Assembly (NCBI RefSeq): GCF_027920805.1
Contig: NZ_JANWOI010000003.1
Span: forward strand, 62,001-126,000
DNA: 64,000 nucleotides
Direction of reading: 5' to 3'
Source: Govania unica
GTDB lineage: Bacteria; Pseudomonadota; Alphaproteobacteria; Sphingomonadales; Govanellaceae
Part shown: positions 39,841-48,813 of the stretch, piece by piece
Numbering within the stretch: position 1 is the stretch's first letter
Layout: the number at the start of each line of letters is the position of its first letter
Notes under the pieces: generated by a model
What the model was told of the DNA's origin: nothing
Databases searched by the model: none
What the model saw: the letters and a program-made list of their open reading frames with translations, nothing else
Program-made: the position numbers and the translations under genes

Positions 39841-40042
39841 GCGGCGTCTCCATTATTTATGCTTTTACGTCGGTCGATCAAAATCATAGTCTCTGGCGGG
39901 GAGCGGCGCCAGAAGAACTGCTGATGCGCGGATTGTTTCTTAGCTCTTTATTTTTTTGCCAAATTCGACTTATCCTTCATCCTAGATAAGGCGGGGGCCG
40001 GTATCGCGGCAAGGGCTAGGATCGCGATAGGGGGATGAGCAT

Positions 40043-41914
40043 ATGAAGGCTTGGGCGGTGCGCTCGTGCGGGAAGTGGCTCACAGGGATTCCATTGAGAC
40101 GTGTGGCGGCGGCATCCGTCGCATTTATGGCCCTGTCATCCTGTGGGGTCGAACGGAGCGGGGCACAGGCCCCGTCCGGTCCGACGGCCGAGGAGGCGCG
40201 CGCTTTCGTCGCCGCCAAAAGTGCTGAACTCAAGGGTCTCTGGATCAATGCCGCTGCGGCGTCCTGGAACAAAGCCACCAATATCACAAGCGACACCATC
40301 AAAAGCGAAGCCGAGGCCAGCGCTACGGCGCTTGCGGGCGGGGCACTTGCGGCGCGGGAGGCGTCCCGCTTCAATGGCGTGACCACGGATGCGGACACCC
40401 GGCGGCAGCTTGAAATCCTCAAAGCCGGTCAGGTGGCGCCAGCGCCGGCGGATCCGGCCAAAACCCGGGAACTCGCCGACCTCATGAGCCGTATGGAGGC
40501 GCTTTACGGGGAGGGCAAGGTCTGTTCCGGCGGCAAATGCCAGACGCTAGACGATCTGTCGGATGTGCTGGCCACCAGCCATGACGAAGCTCAATTGCGT
40601 GCCGCCTGGGTCGGCTGGCATGATCAGGCACGGCCGCTGAAGCCGCTTTATGCGCGGTTTGTGGCCCTGGTGAACGAAGGCGCTCATGACCTCGGCTTCG
40701 CCGATACGGGCATCATGTGGCGTTCGCAATATGATATGAAGCCGGAGGCCTTTGCCACCGAGATCGACCGCCTGTGGGATGAGGTCGAGCCACTTTACGA
40801 CGATCTGCATTGTTATGTGCACGGGCGACTGCAACAGCAGTATGGCCGGGGCACGGTGCCGGATGGCGGGCGCATTCCGGCGCATCTCCTTGGCAATATG
40901 TGGTCGCAGAGCTGGGCCAATATCTACCCGCTGGTGGCGCCTTATAAAGATGCGCCGAGCGTCGATGTCACACAGGCCTTGCAGCAGCAGGGCTATGACG
41001 CCCTGAAGATGGTGCGCATGGGCGAGAATTTCTTCTCGTCGCTCGGGTTCCAGCCCTTGCCGCAGACGTTCTGGCAGCGCTCCATGTTCACCCGGCCCGA
41101 GGGGCGCGAGGTGATCTGCCATGCGAGCGCCTGGGATCTCGATTTCGCCGACGATGTGCGCATCAAGATGTGCATCAAGATCAATCAGGAAGATCTGGTC
41201 ACCATTCATCACGAGCTTGGCCATAATTATTACCAGCGGGCCTATAACAAGCAGCCGGTGCTCTATCAGGATGGCGCCAACGATGGCTTCCATGAGGCGA
41301 TCGGCGATGCGGTGGCGCTGTCCATCACCCCGGCCTATCTCAAGGACAAGGGGCTGCTGCCGGCCGTGCCGCACAGCCCTGAGGCGGTGATCAACGAACA
41401 GATGATGATGGCGCTCGACAAGATCGCCTTCCTGCCGTTCGGCCGCATGATTGATGAATGGCGCTGGGGCGTATTTGCGGGCGCGATCACGCCTGAGACC
41501 TATAACAGCGCCTGGTGGGCGCTCAGGCGCAAATATCAGGGTATCGAGCCGCCGGTGGAGCGCACGCAGGCGGATTTTGATGCCGGGGCGAAATATCATG
41601 TGCCGTCCAATACGCCCTATATGCGATATTTTCTGTCCACCATTCTGCAGTTTCAGTTTTATAAGGGACTCTGTGATGCCGCCGGGCATCAGGGGCCGCT
41701 TTATACCTGTTCCTTTTATGACAACAAGGATGCCGGAGCGAAATTGGCCCGGATGCTTGAAATGGGGCGCAGCAAACCCTGGCCCGAGGCTTTGGAGGTC
41801 ATGACCGGTACAAGGCAGATCGATGCCGCCGCCATGCGGGAATATTTCGCGCCCCTGAGCGCCTGGCTCAAGGAGCAGAACAAGGGCAAAACCTGCGGCT
41901 GGCAGCCGAGCTGA
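40043..41914 (+). CDS. M2-family peptidyl-dipeptidase (ACE-like), predicted lipoprotein
   Basis: 623 aa. Lipobox LSSC with Cys34 after a basic n-region, so probably lipid-anchored outside the inner membrane. Gluzincin site: HELGH with H390, E391 and H394, third ligand E418 in GFHEAIGD. Other angiotensin-converting-enzyme segments are present, such as MWRSQYDM near 225, HLLGNMWSQSW near 281 and the chloride/substrate region PFGRMIDEWRWGVF. Single catalytic domain of usual M2 length. Bacterial ACE homologues trim C-terminal dipeptides from peptides. The start follows a GGGGGATG-type site. Confidence 0.92.
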   Translation: MKAWAVRSCGKWLTGIPLRRVAAASVAFMALSSCGVERSGAQAPSGPTAEEARAFVAAKSAELKGLWINAAAASWNKATNITSDTIKSEAEASATALAGGALAAREASRFNGVTTDADTRRQLEILKAGQVAPAPADPAKTRELADLMSRMEALYGEGKVCSGGKCQTLDDLSDVLATSHDEAQLRAAWVGWHDQARPLKPLYARFVALVNEGAHDLGFADTGIMWRSQYDMKPEAFATEIDRLWDEVEPLYDDLHCYVHGRLQQQYGRGTVPDGGRIPAHLLGNMWSQSWANIYPLVAPYKDAPSVDVTQALQQQGYDALKMVRMGENFFSSLGFQPLPQTFWQRSMFTRPEGREVICHASAWDLDFADDVRIKMCIKINQEDLVTIHHELGHNYYQRAYNKQPVLYQDGANDGFHEAIGDAVALSITPAYLKDKGLLPAVPHSPEAVINEQMMMALDKIAFLPFGRMIDEWRWGVFAGAITPETYNSAWWALRRKYQGIEPPVERTQADFDAGAKYHVPSNTPYMRYFLSTILQFQFYKGLCDAAGHQGPLYTCSFYDNKDAGAKLARMLEMGRSKPWPEALEVMTGTRQIDAAAMREYFAPLSAWLKEQNKGKTCGWQPS

Positions 41915-41996
41915 GCTCGGTCGGCAGACCGCAGGCAGACTGTGCAAGATTGTTGCGTGTGAGTTCCTTTTTTCATCATGAAATGGAGACGTCGCT

Positions 41997-42260
41997 ATGC
42001 GCAAATACCTAACTCTGGCCTTGGTGATTGGATTTGCTTCTCCGGCTTTCGCCGCCGGAATGATGCCGCCTGCCGGGTCCATGGCCGTTTCGGCCATCGC
42101 AGCCAAAGTCGAACAGCGGTCAGATCTTGGATATATCAAGAAGATCGATTGGGAACATGATCATGGCTATTACGCCGTCGATTATCATGACAAAGCGGGT
42201 AAGAAACACGAAATGATGATCGATCCGAAAACCGGCGAGGAAATGCGTAAAACCAAGTAA
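41997..42260 (+). CDS. Small periplasmic PepSY-like protein
   Basis: 87 aa: signal peptide MRKYLTLALVIGFASPAFA, then a single PepSY-like unit (SDLGYIKKIDWEHDHGYYAVDYHDKAGKKHEMMIDPKTGEEM). Isolated PepSY domains of this type are secreted and may inhibit peptidases or bind metals; three His and several acidic residues in the middle fit either. Lies 82 bp after the M2 peptidase gene on the same strand, which makes a peptidase-modulating role attractive but unproven. Confidence 0.75.
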   Translation: MRKYLTLALVIGFASPAFAAGMMPPAGSMAVSAIAAKVEQRSDLGYIKKIDWEHDHGYYAVDYHDKAGKKHEMMIDPKTGEEMRKTK

Positions 42261-42347
42261 ATCAGACCTTTCTGATAAAACTGCCGGCGTATTTTAGTCT
42301 GTTTTCGAATAGAGTGGTTCTGCGTGGTTCACGAAATGGGGAAAAAT

Positions 42348-42992
42348 ATGTCCGGCAGTTTTCGGTCTCCCGTCCTCTATCTGTTTGGTTTGAGTTGTAC
42401 TCTCGGAGCTTGCGCCTATGTGCCGCAAACGGCGCAGATCACGCCGCGAGCCGAGATCAGCCAGCCCCCGAGCGAGCGAGCAGCGACAGCGGCCAAAGCC
42501 TTAGGCCCGCTCATGGTTGCGCTACGCGATGAAAGATCCCGCAAACTTATTGGTCATCGTGCAGATGTCTTTGGCAGTAAGGCCGCAATCCAGATGCCGC
42601 CCGGGCTTCTGCTGTCCATCGGGACGACCGTGACGGAGGCTTTGCGCCGGCAAGGCTATGATGCCGCGCTGGATGACAAGGGACGTGGCGCATATTCCGT
42701 TCCGGTCCTCCGCATTTCATTTCGTGATCTGTCCTACGACTCGAAAGCCCAGAAGCTCTATGGCTTCATCATCAGCGCGCAGGCGAGCTTTGCTGTCCGT
42801 CTAAGCGGTGAGGGGCGCGATTTCGAACAGTTTTACCGGGCGGAGAAAAGCGAAAACGCTTACATGCCGCCGACGGCGGAGACAAATGACCGCATTATAA
42901 ATGCGGCGCTTGACGAGGCACTCGCGCAGGTTCTGGGCGATCCGGAGTTGCAATCGGCACTTTCGAGCTGCGGTCATGCTTGCCGAAATTGA
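42348..42992 (+). CDS. YajG-like outer-membrane lipoprotein
   Basis: 214 aa from ATG 42348, which has GGGGA 5 bp upstream; in-frame upstream codons lack this. Lipobox LGAC follows the signal helix. The mature part resembles the YajG lipoprotein family: an α/β domain with LLSIGTTVTEALRRQGYDAAL and VPVLRISFRDLSYDSKAQKLYGFIISAQASFAVRL, then TNDRIINAALDEALAQVLGDPEL. YajG's function is unsettled; it sits in the outer membrane. Same strand as the TonB receptor that follows after 166 bp. Confidence 0.7.
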   Translation: MSGSFRSPVLYLFGLSCTLGACAYVPQTAQITPRAEISQPPSERAATAAKALGPLMVALRDERSRKLIGHRADVFGSKAAIQMPPGLLLSIGTTVTEALRRQGYDAALDDKGRGAYSVPVLRISFRDLSYDSKAQKLYGFIISAQASFAVRLSGEGRDFEQFYRAEKSENAYMPPTAETNDRIINAALDEALAQVLGDPELQSALSSCGHACRN

Positions 42993-43117
42993 ATTTTCTT
43001 CAGACTTTTCCTGCAACTCAAAATAATCTGCGTTCGGCATGTGACGCTTCCCCATAACATTCACGTCTGACCGTGCAAGACTTTGTCTCTCAAAAGGGAA
43101 CACCCAAAAGAAGATAA

Positions 43118-43135
43118 TTTTGACCATGGTCAAAA
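43118..43135. promoter_or_regulatory. Perfect 18-bp palindrome upstream of a TonB receptor
   Basis: TTTTGACCATGGTCAAAA, exactly self-complementary, 24 bp before the TonB-receptor start and just before its GGAGGG ribosome-binding site. Size and position suit a dimeric repressor's operator over the promoter or leader. No regulator gene adjoins. Confidence 0.65.
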
Positions 43136-43158
43136 AGCAAGAGTGGAGGGACACAACT

Positions 43159-45339
43159 ATGAGTAGTTATCCGAAACTGGGGCTCTATATCACAACGGCT
43201 TTGTCGCTCACTATTGCGGCCGGTGCCAGTGCTCAGCAAAAAGCGCCCGTTAAAAATCCGGACTATCTTGAAGAGATTACCGTAACCGCACGTCTGCGGT
43301 CGGAAAATGTGATGGACGTGCCGGTGGCCATGAGCGTCTTCAATGCGAAAACCATTGAAGAGGCCGGCATCAATCGCGCCGAAGATTTCATGGGCATGAT
43401 CCCGAACGTCAGCTTCGTTCATGCTCAGGACGCGGGTACCAACTTCATCACCATTCGCGGCCTGACCCAGGTGCGCAATTCGGAATCTCCGGTGGCCGTC
43501 TCCATTGATGGCGTGTTGACGGTGAACCCGATCCAGTTCACCCAGGAATTGTTTGATATCGAATCCATCCAGGTACTAAAAGGCCCGCAAGGCGCGCTTT
43601 ATGGCCGCAACGCCATCGGCGGCGCCATTGTGATCACCACCAAACAGCCGACCAATGATTTCGAAGGCTTCGTTCGTCTCGGTCTCGGCAATGGCGGGCG
43701 GATCAAGGGGCAGGGATCGGTCAGCGGACCGATCGCCAAGGACAAGTTGCTGTTCCGCGTGGCGGTGTCGCATCTTCAGCATGACGGCTATCTCAACAAT
43801 ATTTTCTTGCATGACAAGGCGGATCCTTACAAGGATCAAACCGGTCGTGTCCTGTTGAAGTGGGTCGGCAGTGAAAATTTTGCCGTCGATTTCCGCGCCG
43901 GATATTCAAAGACCAAGGGCGGGGCGCTCAATTATGTTGTGAATGCCGATTATGCCGTGGGGGATTTCGTCGGCAATCCTAATAACATCAGTGTTCCTAT
44001 TCAGGCCAATGTACGGGGCATCGATGATCGTGAACTTTACGATGCCTCGCTCAAGATGGATTTGACGACGGAGATTGGCACGTTTACGTCGATCACGGCC
44101 TGGAGCAAATCCAAGGAACGCTCAGGCGGTGACTCTTTCCCCTACTCGTCTACTCCGGCTGATGGGACACAGGACGGCACGCTCAATGTGCGCGGCATCA
44201 GTCAGGAAATTCGCCTGACTTCGCCGGATCAGCAGCGCTTGCGCTACATCGTCGGTGCCTACGGATTATGGACGCATCGTAATCTGCAGCTGACCACGGG
44301 CCTCGACTTGGGCCCTGGCATTATTATCCCTGGCATTAATATCAACAGCCCGATCAATCCAACGGTTTTCGCCCTGTGGGATGACAGTCATTATCGGGCT
44401 TACGCGCTATTCGGTCAGTTGAATTTCGACATCACCGAAAAGCTCGAATTGGCGGCGGCACTTCGTTACGACAACGATCGCCGCAGGCAGGAAAACCTGT
44501 CGCCATTCCTGCTGGCGCCTTACGGAATTCCAGTTGGGTTTGCCCGCAAGGAAACTTTTGACAAACTTCAGCCCAAAGTCACTTTGACTTATAAGGCAGA
44601 AGATAACTTCACCTTGTTTGCGAATTACAGTGAGGGCTTTCGTTCGGGCGGGTTCAATCAGCCCGGGATTGCGCAAGTTGCAGTTACGGCGATTCCACCG
44701 GTCATCGGCGTCGCCGATATTTTCCCGAAGGAATCCTCCCGTGGTTTTGAAATCGGTCTGAAAAGCCGCATGCTCGATAAGCGGGTGAGCTTTAACGCCA
44801 GCGCCTTCATGACCAAGGTTAAGGGCCAGCAATATTTCTCCTTTATCCCGGCCCTGACGGCGCAGGTCATCACCAGCATCGATAAAGTCGATATCTGGGG
44901 CTTTGAATTTGATGGCATGTTCCATGTGGTGGACGGCTTCGATATTTTCGGCGCCTTTGGGTATACGAAGACCGAGATCAAGAAATACAGCAACGATCCA
45001 AGCAATGTCGGCAATTGGGCGCCCTATGTGCCGCGGTACACGGTGAATGCTGGGGCTCAATACCGGACTGCGGTCATGAATGATGTTGATTTTATGATCC
45101 GGGGTGAGTATGAGCGTCGCGGGCCGCTGCAATGGGATCCGGGCAATTTCACGCGCAACAATCCGATCAATCTCGTACGCGGACGGGTCGGGTTTGAGGA
45201 CGGTACAAACGGCTGGTCCCTCATCGCCTGGGCCGAGAATCTGTTCAACGAAAAATATAATGCTGATTTCGTGATCGGCGGCTTCGCACAACGGGCCTTG
45301 CCGCGCACCTACGGAATCGATTTCACCAAGAAATTCTGA
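43159..45339 (+). CDS. TonB-dependent outer-membrane receptor
   Basis: 726 aa from ATG 43159 with GGAGGG upstream. Signal peptide ends near GASAQQ; a TonB box EEITVTAR follows. The plug domain (about 45-160: DVPVAMSVFNAKTIEEAGI, NFITIRGLTQVRN, IQVLKGPQGALYGRNAIGGAIVITTK) leads into a 22-strand barrel ending ALPRTYGIDFTKKF with terminal Phe. It imports a large or scarce nutrient with TonB–ExbBD energy. The substrate is unknown; the general sphingomonad-type receptor pattern fits plant or aromatic compounds as well as iron. Upstream palindrome suggests specific repression; strong terminator follows. Confidence 0.94.
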   Translation: MSSYPKLGLYITTALSLTIAAGASAQQKAPVKNPDYLEEITVTARLRSENVMDVPVAMSVFNAKTIEEAGINRAEDFMGMIPNVSFVHAQDAGTNFITIRGLTQVRNSESPVAVSIDGVLTVNPIQFTQELFDIESIQVLKGPQGALYGRNAIGGAIVITTKQPTNDFEGFVRLGLGNGGRIKGQGSVSGPIAKDKLLFRVAVSHLQHDGYLNNIFLHDKADPYKDQTGRVLLKWVGSENFAVDFRAGYSKTKGGALNYVVNADYAVGDFVGNPNNISVPIQANVRGIDDRELYDASLKMDLTTEIGTFTSITAWSKSKERSGGDSFPYSSTPADGTQDGTLNVRGISQEIRLTSPDQQRLRYIVGAYGLWTHRNLQLTTGLDLGPGIIIPGININSPINPTVFALWDDSHYRAYALFGQLNFDITEKLELAAALRYDNDRRRQENLSPFLLAPYGIPVGFARKETFDKLQPKVTLTYKAEDNFTLFANYSEGFRSGGFNQPGIAQVAVTAIPPVIGVADIFPKESSRGFEIGLKSRMLDKRVSFNASAFMTKVKGQQYFSFIPALTAQVITSIDKVDIWGFEFDGMFHVVDGFDIFGAFGYTKTEIKKYSNDPSNVGNWAPYVPRYTVNAGAQYRTAVMNDVDFMIRGEYERRGPLQWDPGNFTRNNPINLVRGRVGFEDGTNGWSLIAWAENLFNEKYNADFVIGGFAQRALPRTYGIDFTKKF

Positions 45340-45385
45340 TTGCGGAGAGGGTGATCCCTCTCCTCTAACCCACGCACGCGCTACT

Positions 45386-45417
45386 GCCGTCGGAGCCAGT
45401 CTCCGGCGGCTTTTTTT
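45386..45417 (+). terminator. Intrinsic terminator of the TonB receptor gene
   Basis: Stem GCCGTCGGAG / CTCCGGCGGC with loop CCAGT and one T·G pair, followed by seven T residues. Confidence 0.92.
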
Positions 45418-45481
45418 GGTATTCACAAATCTTACGGCTCTCCGTCCTTATGGTGCTGGAATATAATTTTGGAGAGTGAAC

Positions 45482-47671
45482 ATGCAGACTTATATAAATT
45501 CTAACAATACCGTACCGGAGGCAATTCAGGATTTCCTGGTGCTTGCTCAGAAAAGCAATAAAATTCTTCAGCTTGAGGATCTTCTCGATCTTAATGAAAA
45601 ATTGCTCCAGACACTAGCGGATCATCCGGATTGGCTGAAAATTGAAGACACGATTGATGGTATTGCAGAAAAAGCCAAAAAAGATGAAATTTCTGTGCAG
45701 GATTATGTCAAAAACTTAACGGTTGAGTTTAATTCTATATATCCCTTTCAGGCGCCATACTGGACGGAAGTTATTAAAACATACTTGAATAAAATCGGTA
45801 ATTCTGAATATGCGCAAATTGTCGAAAGTGTTGGTGGGGCGCTTCCTTTATTTCTGGAATATTTGACAATTGAAGAGAAAATAAATGAAATTTGCCTGAA
45901 GCAAGGAATTGATAAAAAAAATCACGGGTCATTTTTTGATGTAATGCGCGATGCGACTACGAGCAAGATTAAAAAAGAAGATAGCTCTTTCAGTGTTTGC
46001 ATTGATAAATATAAGGTAGAATCTTTAAGTAATACTGCTCCTAAGGAAATTGAGGGAATTTTTGAAACTGCTAAAAAATCAGGATTCAAAAAAGAACGTG
46101 ATATGTTTGGTCTTTTTGGTAAAGAAGTTGTTAGTAAATATCCAAGATCAAAAGCAAATAATCAAACTACTAAGCAGACAGAAAAAAAGAAGCCTGAAGA
46201 TAGAAAAGAAATAAAAGAGAATATATTAAGATATATTGCCGTCGCCGATTTGTTGATAGGTGATCTTACGGAGATCGATCCCGTCATTGGTGATGAGGCT
46301 TGCGAGGCGCGGCCACCGGTTATTCTGGATATTTATCAAAAATTGATTGAAACCTGCGGTGACGACTATAAGGAAGTTGTCAAGTGGTGTCAGGCTTTTC
46401 TGTGGCGTCATGACAAGGATTCAAAGGTAATTACACCGAGTGACAAAATATCGGTTGAAACAGAAAGCCATTTATCCCAGAAATTTGTAGATTTCTGCAT
46501 AAGATTTTCGAAAGAATGTACTGATGATGAGTGGAACTATCTTTTTTACTGTAAGGCAGCCACGTATACATCGCGGTTGGTGAGCGATGAATACGAAATG
46601 GTTTCGTATGATCGTTATAACAGCAATTATATAAAAGATGATCGTAGCAGGTTGCGTAAATCTGTTGGATCATTAAGTTGTTATGAAGTCAAGAAAATGG
46701 CAAAGTTCGTCCTGGAACAAGAGGGATGCAATAAAGATTTCTGGAGTTCTGTTGTTAATATTCTTGAAGGTTGCAATGCTTTTAAATTCGATCAAAATGA
46801 TAAAAAGGAAATGGAATTTTCCGTATCCTTGTTGCCAATTTATGAAACCATGCGGACCGTTTTTGCATACCAGTTTCTAAAAGGACGCCCCATTGTTCTG
46901 AGTATTTGTCGCATTCAATGCGAACCGGAGGAATCCGAAGGGAACGAGGAGGACGTTGACGCCCGGGAAGCAAAGTACAAGATCATTGATATTCCTATTT
47001 TTGTTTATCGACCTGATCCTAAAAGAGGGAATTTCGTCTGCAGCGAAGTATTGCCTGATGATAATGAGCCCTGCTTCACTATTCAGGCCTATCAGCTTGT
47101 TGATAAAAATATTCCTACGAAGGATCTGCCCGAGGATTGCAACTTCATGATGTCGCTGGAAAAGGACTATAATCAGGAAATTTCCGGATGTGACATTGGC
47201 CTTTTGACTATGATCTATTCGTCGATACATCCGGTTTTGGCTGGGGGCGCGCAAATTGGTGATGACGTTCTCGAAAAAACTGGACTTCCTATGATTCAAA
47301 GTCTGTATAAGAAATTTTCAAAATTTGAAATTGATACAGAAATCAAAAATGTTCCACTGACAAAGCTGTCTTTTAATCTTTGCAACCCAAAGGTTAGCCT
47401 TGCGGAAGAATACGGAATCTTGAAGAATTTTGGCTTTAGCTGCGACCTTTCCAACAAACAATATATTACCCGTCCTGGAGGTAAGCAGACTTGTGCCCGT
47501 AGTTTAACATCTGTTGGCTTCACCATCCATCATATCAATGTTCAGCGTTACGGGATGATCAAGGACAAGGCCAAGAAAGCCATGAATACGGAAGATCTGC
47601 CGCGCTTTTATAATTTCGATGCAGGAAAATCGTTTGGAACGCTCAAAGAATCTCTGGAATTTAAGAAGTAA
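45482..47671 (+). CDS. Large AT-rich gene of unknown function
   Basis: 729 aa from ATG 45482, with GGAGAG 5 bp before it. No family recognised. The protein is soluble, without signal peptide or membrane helix. The first third is helical and acidic/lysine-rich; residues about 225-250 are a very polar linker (NNQTTKQTEKKKPEDRKEIK); the rest contains many scattered Cys and a Tyr-rich region. The C-terminal part (TRPGGKQTCARSLTSVGFTIHHINVQRYG) looks folded. Base composition and codon choice (AAA, ATA, TTA common) differ sharply from neighbours, which points to horizontal transfer. It is a single-gene unit bracketed by two strong terminators. Confidence 0.85.
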   Translation: MQTYINSNNTVPEAIQDFLVLAQKSNKILQLEDLLDLNEKLLQTLADHPDWLKIEDTIDGIAEKAKKDEISVQDYVKNLTVEFNSIYPFQAPYWTEVIKTYLNKIGNSEYAQIVESVGGALPLFLEYLTIEEKINEICLKQGIDKKNHGSFFDVMRDATTSKIKKEDSSFSVCIDKYKVESLSNTAPKEIEGIFETAKKSGFKKERDMFGLFGKEVVSKYPRSKANNQTTKQTEKKKPEDRKEIKENILRYIAVADLLIGDLTEIDPVIGDEACEARPPVILDIYQKLIETCGDDYKEVVKWCQAFLWRHDKDSKVITPSDKISVETESHLSQKFVDFCIRFSKECTDDEWNYLFYCKAATYTSRLVSDEYEMVSYDRYNSNYIKDDRSRLRKSVGSLSCYEVKKMAKFVLEQEGCNKDFWSSVVNILEGCNAFKFDQNDKKEMEFSVSLLPIYETMRTVFAYQFLKGRPIVLSICRIQCEPEESEGNEEDVDAREAKYKIIDIPIFVYRPDPKRGNFVCSEVLPDDNEPCFTIQAYQLVDKNIPTKDLPEDCNFMMSLEKDYNQEISGCDIGLLTMIYSSIHPVLAGGAQIGDDVLEKTGLPMIQSLYKKFSKFEIDTEIKNVPLTKLSFNLCNPKVSLAEEYGILKNFGFSCDLSNKQYITRPGGKQTCARSLTSVGFTIHHINVQRYGMIKDKAKKAMNTEDLPRFYNFDAGKSFGTLKESLEFKK

Positions 47672-47694
47672 CATTTGAGTTCGTCCATATCGAA

Positions 47695-47724
47695 AAGCCC
47701 GGGAGATTTCTCCCGGGCTTTTTT
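47695..47724. terminator. Bidirectional intrinsic terminator
   Basis: Twelve-bp stem AAGCCCGGGAGA / TCTCCCGGGCTT with a minimal loop, flanked by AAAA and TTTTTT. It ends the AT-rich gene (plus) and can also end the racemase gene (minus). Confidence 0.92.
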
Positions 47725-47741
47725 CATGGCAGAAATGGCGC

Positions 47742-48581
47742 TCAGAGTTTGGAAAGATAGAGGCCTTCCGGCATGTTATAACCGACCATTGGCTTTTTGT
47801 TTTGCGGGTAGGGATAGGCAAGTTTGCTGGTCGACAGTTCGCTCAGCACCAGAGCGGTCATGACATTAATCGCAAGCGGCAAGGGGTCGATCACCGGCAC
47901 CGGGCTCAGACCGCGTTCACGGCCGGGGCCCGATAGAAACTTTTTGAATTTTTTGAAAAATGCCTCGCGAATGGCGAGGTCACAGCCGAGGAATGCGCCG
48001 CAACCTAGAACGATCACATCCGCATGGTCCTTGATCACGGCTTCCATTGCTTCGTTGACGAGATCCTCGGTGACCTTGTCCTTGTCATTTTCAATTTCAA
48101 GCACCGGAACATTGACCGACCGGAATACGCCATAGCGGCTTTCCAGCCCATAGCGTGCCACCTGGTCACTGACCATAGTGCGGGAGGTGTCAAGCACGTC
48201 GATATAACCGAATTTATGGCCAAGAATACTGGCCATATGCATGGCGATTTCGGCCGTGCCGCTGACCGGAATGGAGACCGCCTCGCGCACGGCATGTACG
48301 GCCGGATCACACATGCAGTTGATGATAATGCCGTCAAAGCCCTTTTGCTCAGCCTTGATGGCGGCGATTATGGTGGCCGGGGTTACCAGGGCATCGTCAA
48401 TATAGTTTTCGATAGAGCCGGTTCCCGTCTCTATGAAAATATGTTCGACTTCCACCACATTTTTCTTGCTGAAGGCGGGGACGCTCTGGTCAAAGAAACT
48501 GAATTCCTCCGATGCAAGCGCGGGGGTAATCACCAGAATGCGTTTTTCTTTCGTGTTGATAAGCATATCACAGTCTTTCAT
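47742..48581 (-). CDS. hyuE: Asp/Glu/hydantoin racemase family protein
   Basis: 279 aa from ATG 48581; TTG 48593 and ATG 48566 are alternatives. Two catalytic cysteines in typical context: NCMCDPAV (about residue 92) and LGCGAFLG (about 197), with the opening strand RILVITPAL and the GTAEIAMHMAS helix. The family inverts the α-carbon of aspartate, glutamate or 5-substituted hydantoins without cofactor. The hydantoinase genes hyuA and hyuB and an NCS1 permease on the other side favour a hydantoin racemase; aspartate racemase is the alternative. Divergent from the permease. Confidence 0.82.
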   Translation of the reverse strand: MKDCDMLINTKEKRILVITPALASEEFSFFDQSVPAFSKKNVVEVEHIFIETGTGSIENYIDDALVTPATIIAAIKAEQKGFDGIIINCMCDPAVHAVREAVSIPVSGTAEIAMHMASILGHKFGYIDVLDTSRTMVSDQVARYGLESRYGVFRSVNVPVLEIENDKDKVTEDLVNEAMEAVIKDHADVIVLGCGAFLGCDLAIREAFFKKFKKFLSGPGRERGLSPVPVIDPLPLAINVMTALVLSELSTSKLAYPYPQNKKPMVGYNMPEGLYLSKL

Positions 48582-48813
48582 AACTTTGCTCAAAAGCCTG
48601 AGCTCTGCGGGAATTCGCTTTTAGGAAACGTCCGGGCGGCGATTTCGTGATGGGCTATGAGCTTATAGGGGCATCTTGTGATAGGAAATCATCGGTCAAA
48701 ATACACTCTAGATACAGTTCAAGTAAATTTGATGCTGCAGTTTGTTTGAATTTTACAATAATATTCTGTGGGGCCTGTGTCAGACTTTCCACTGGAGTTT
48801 ATGGTAAGGGGAG

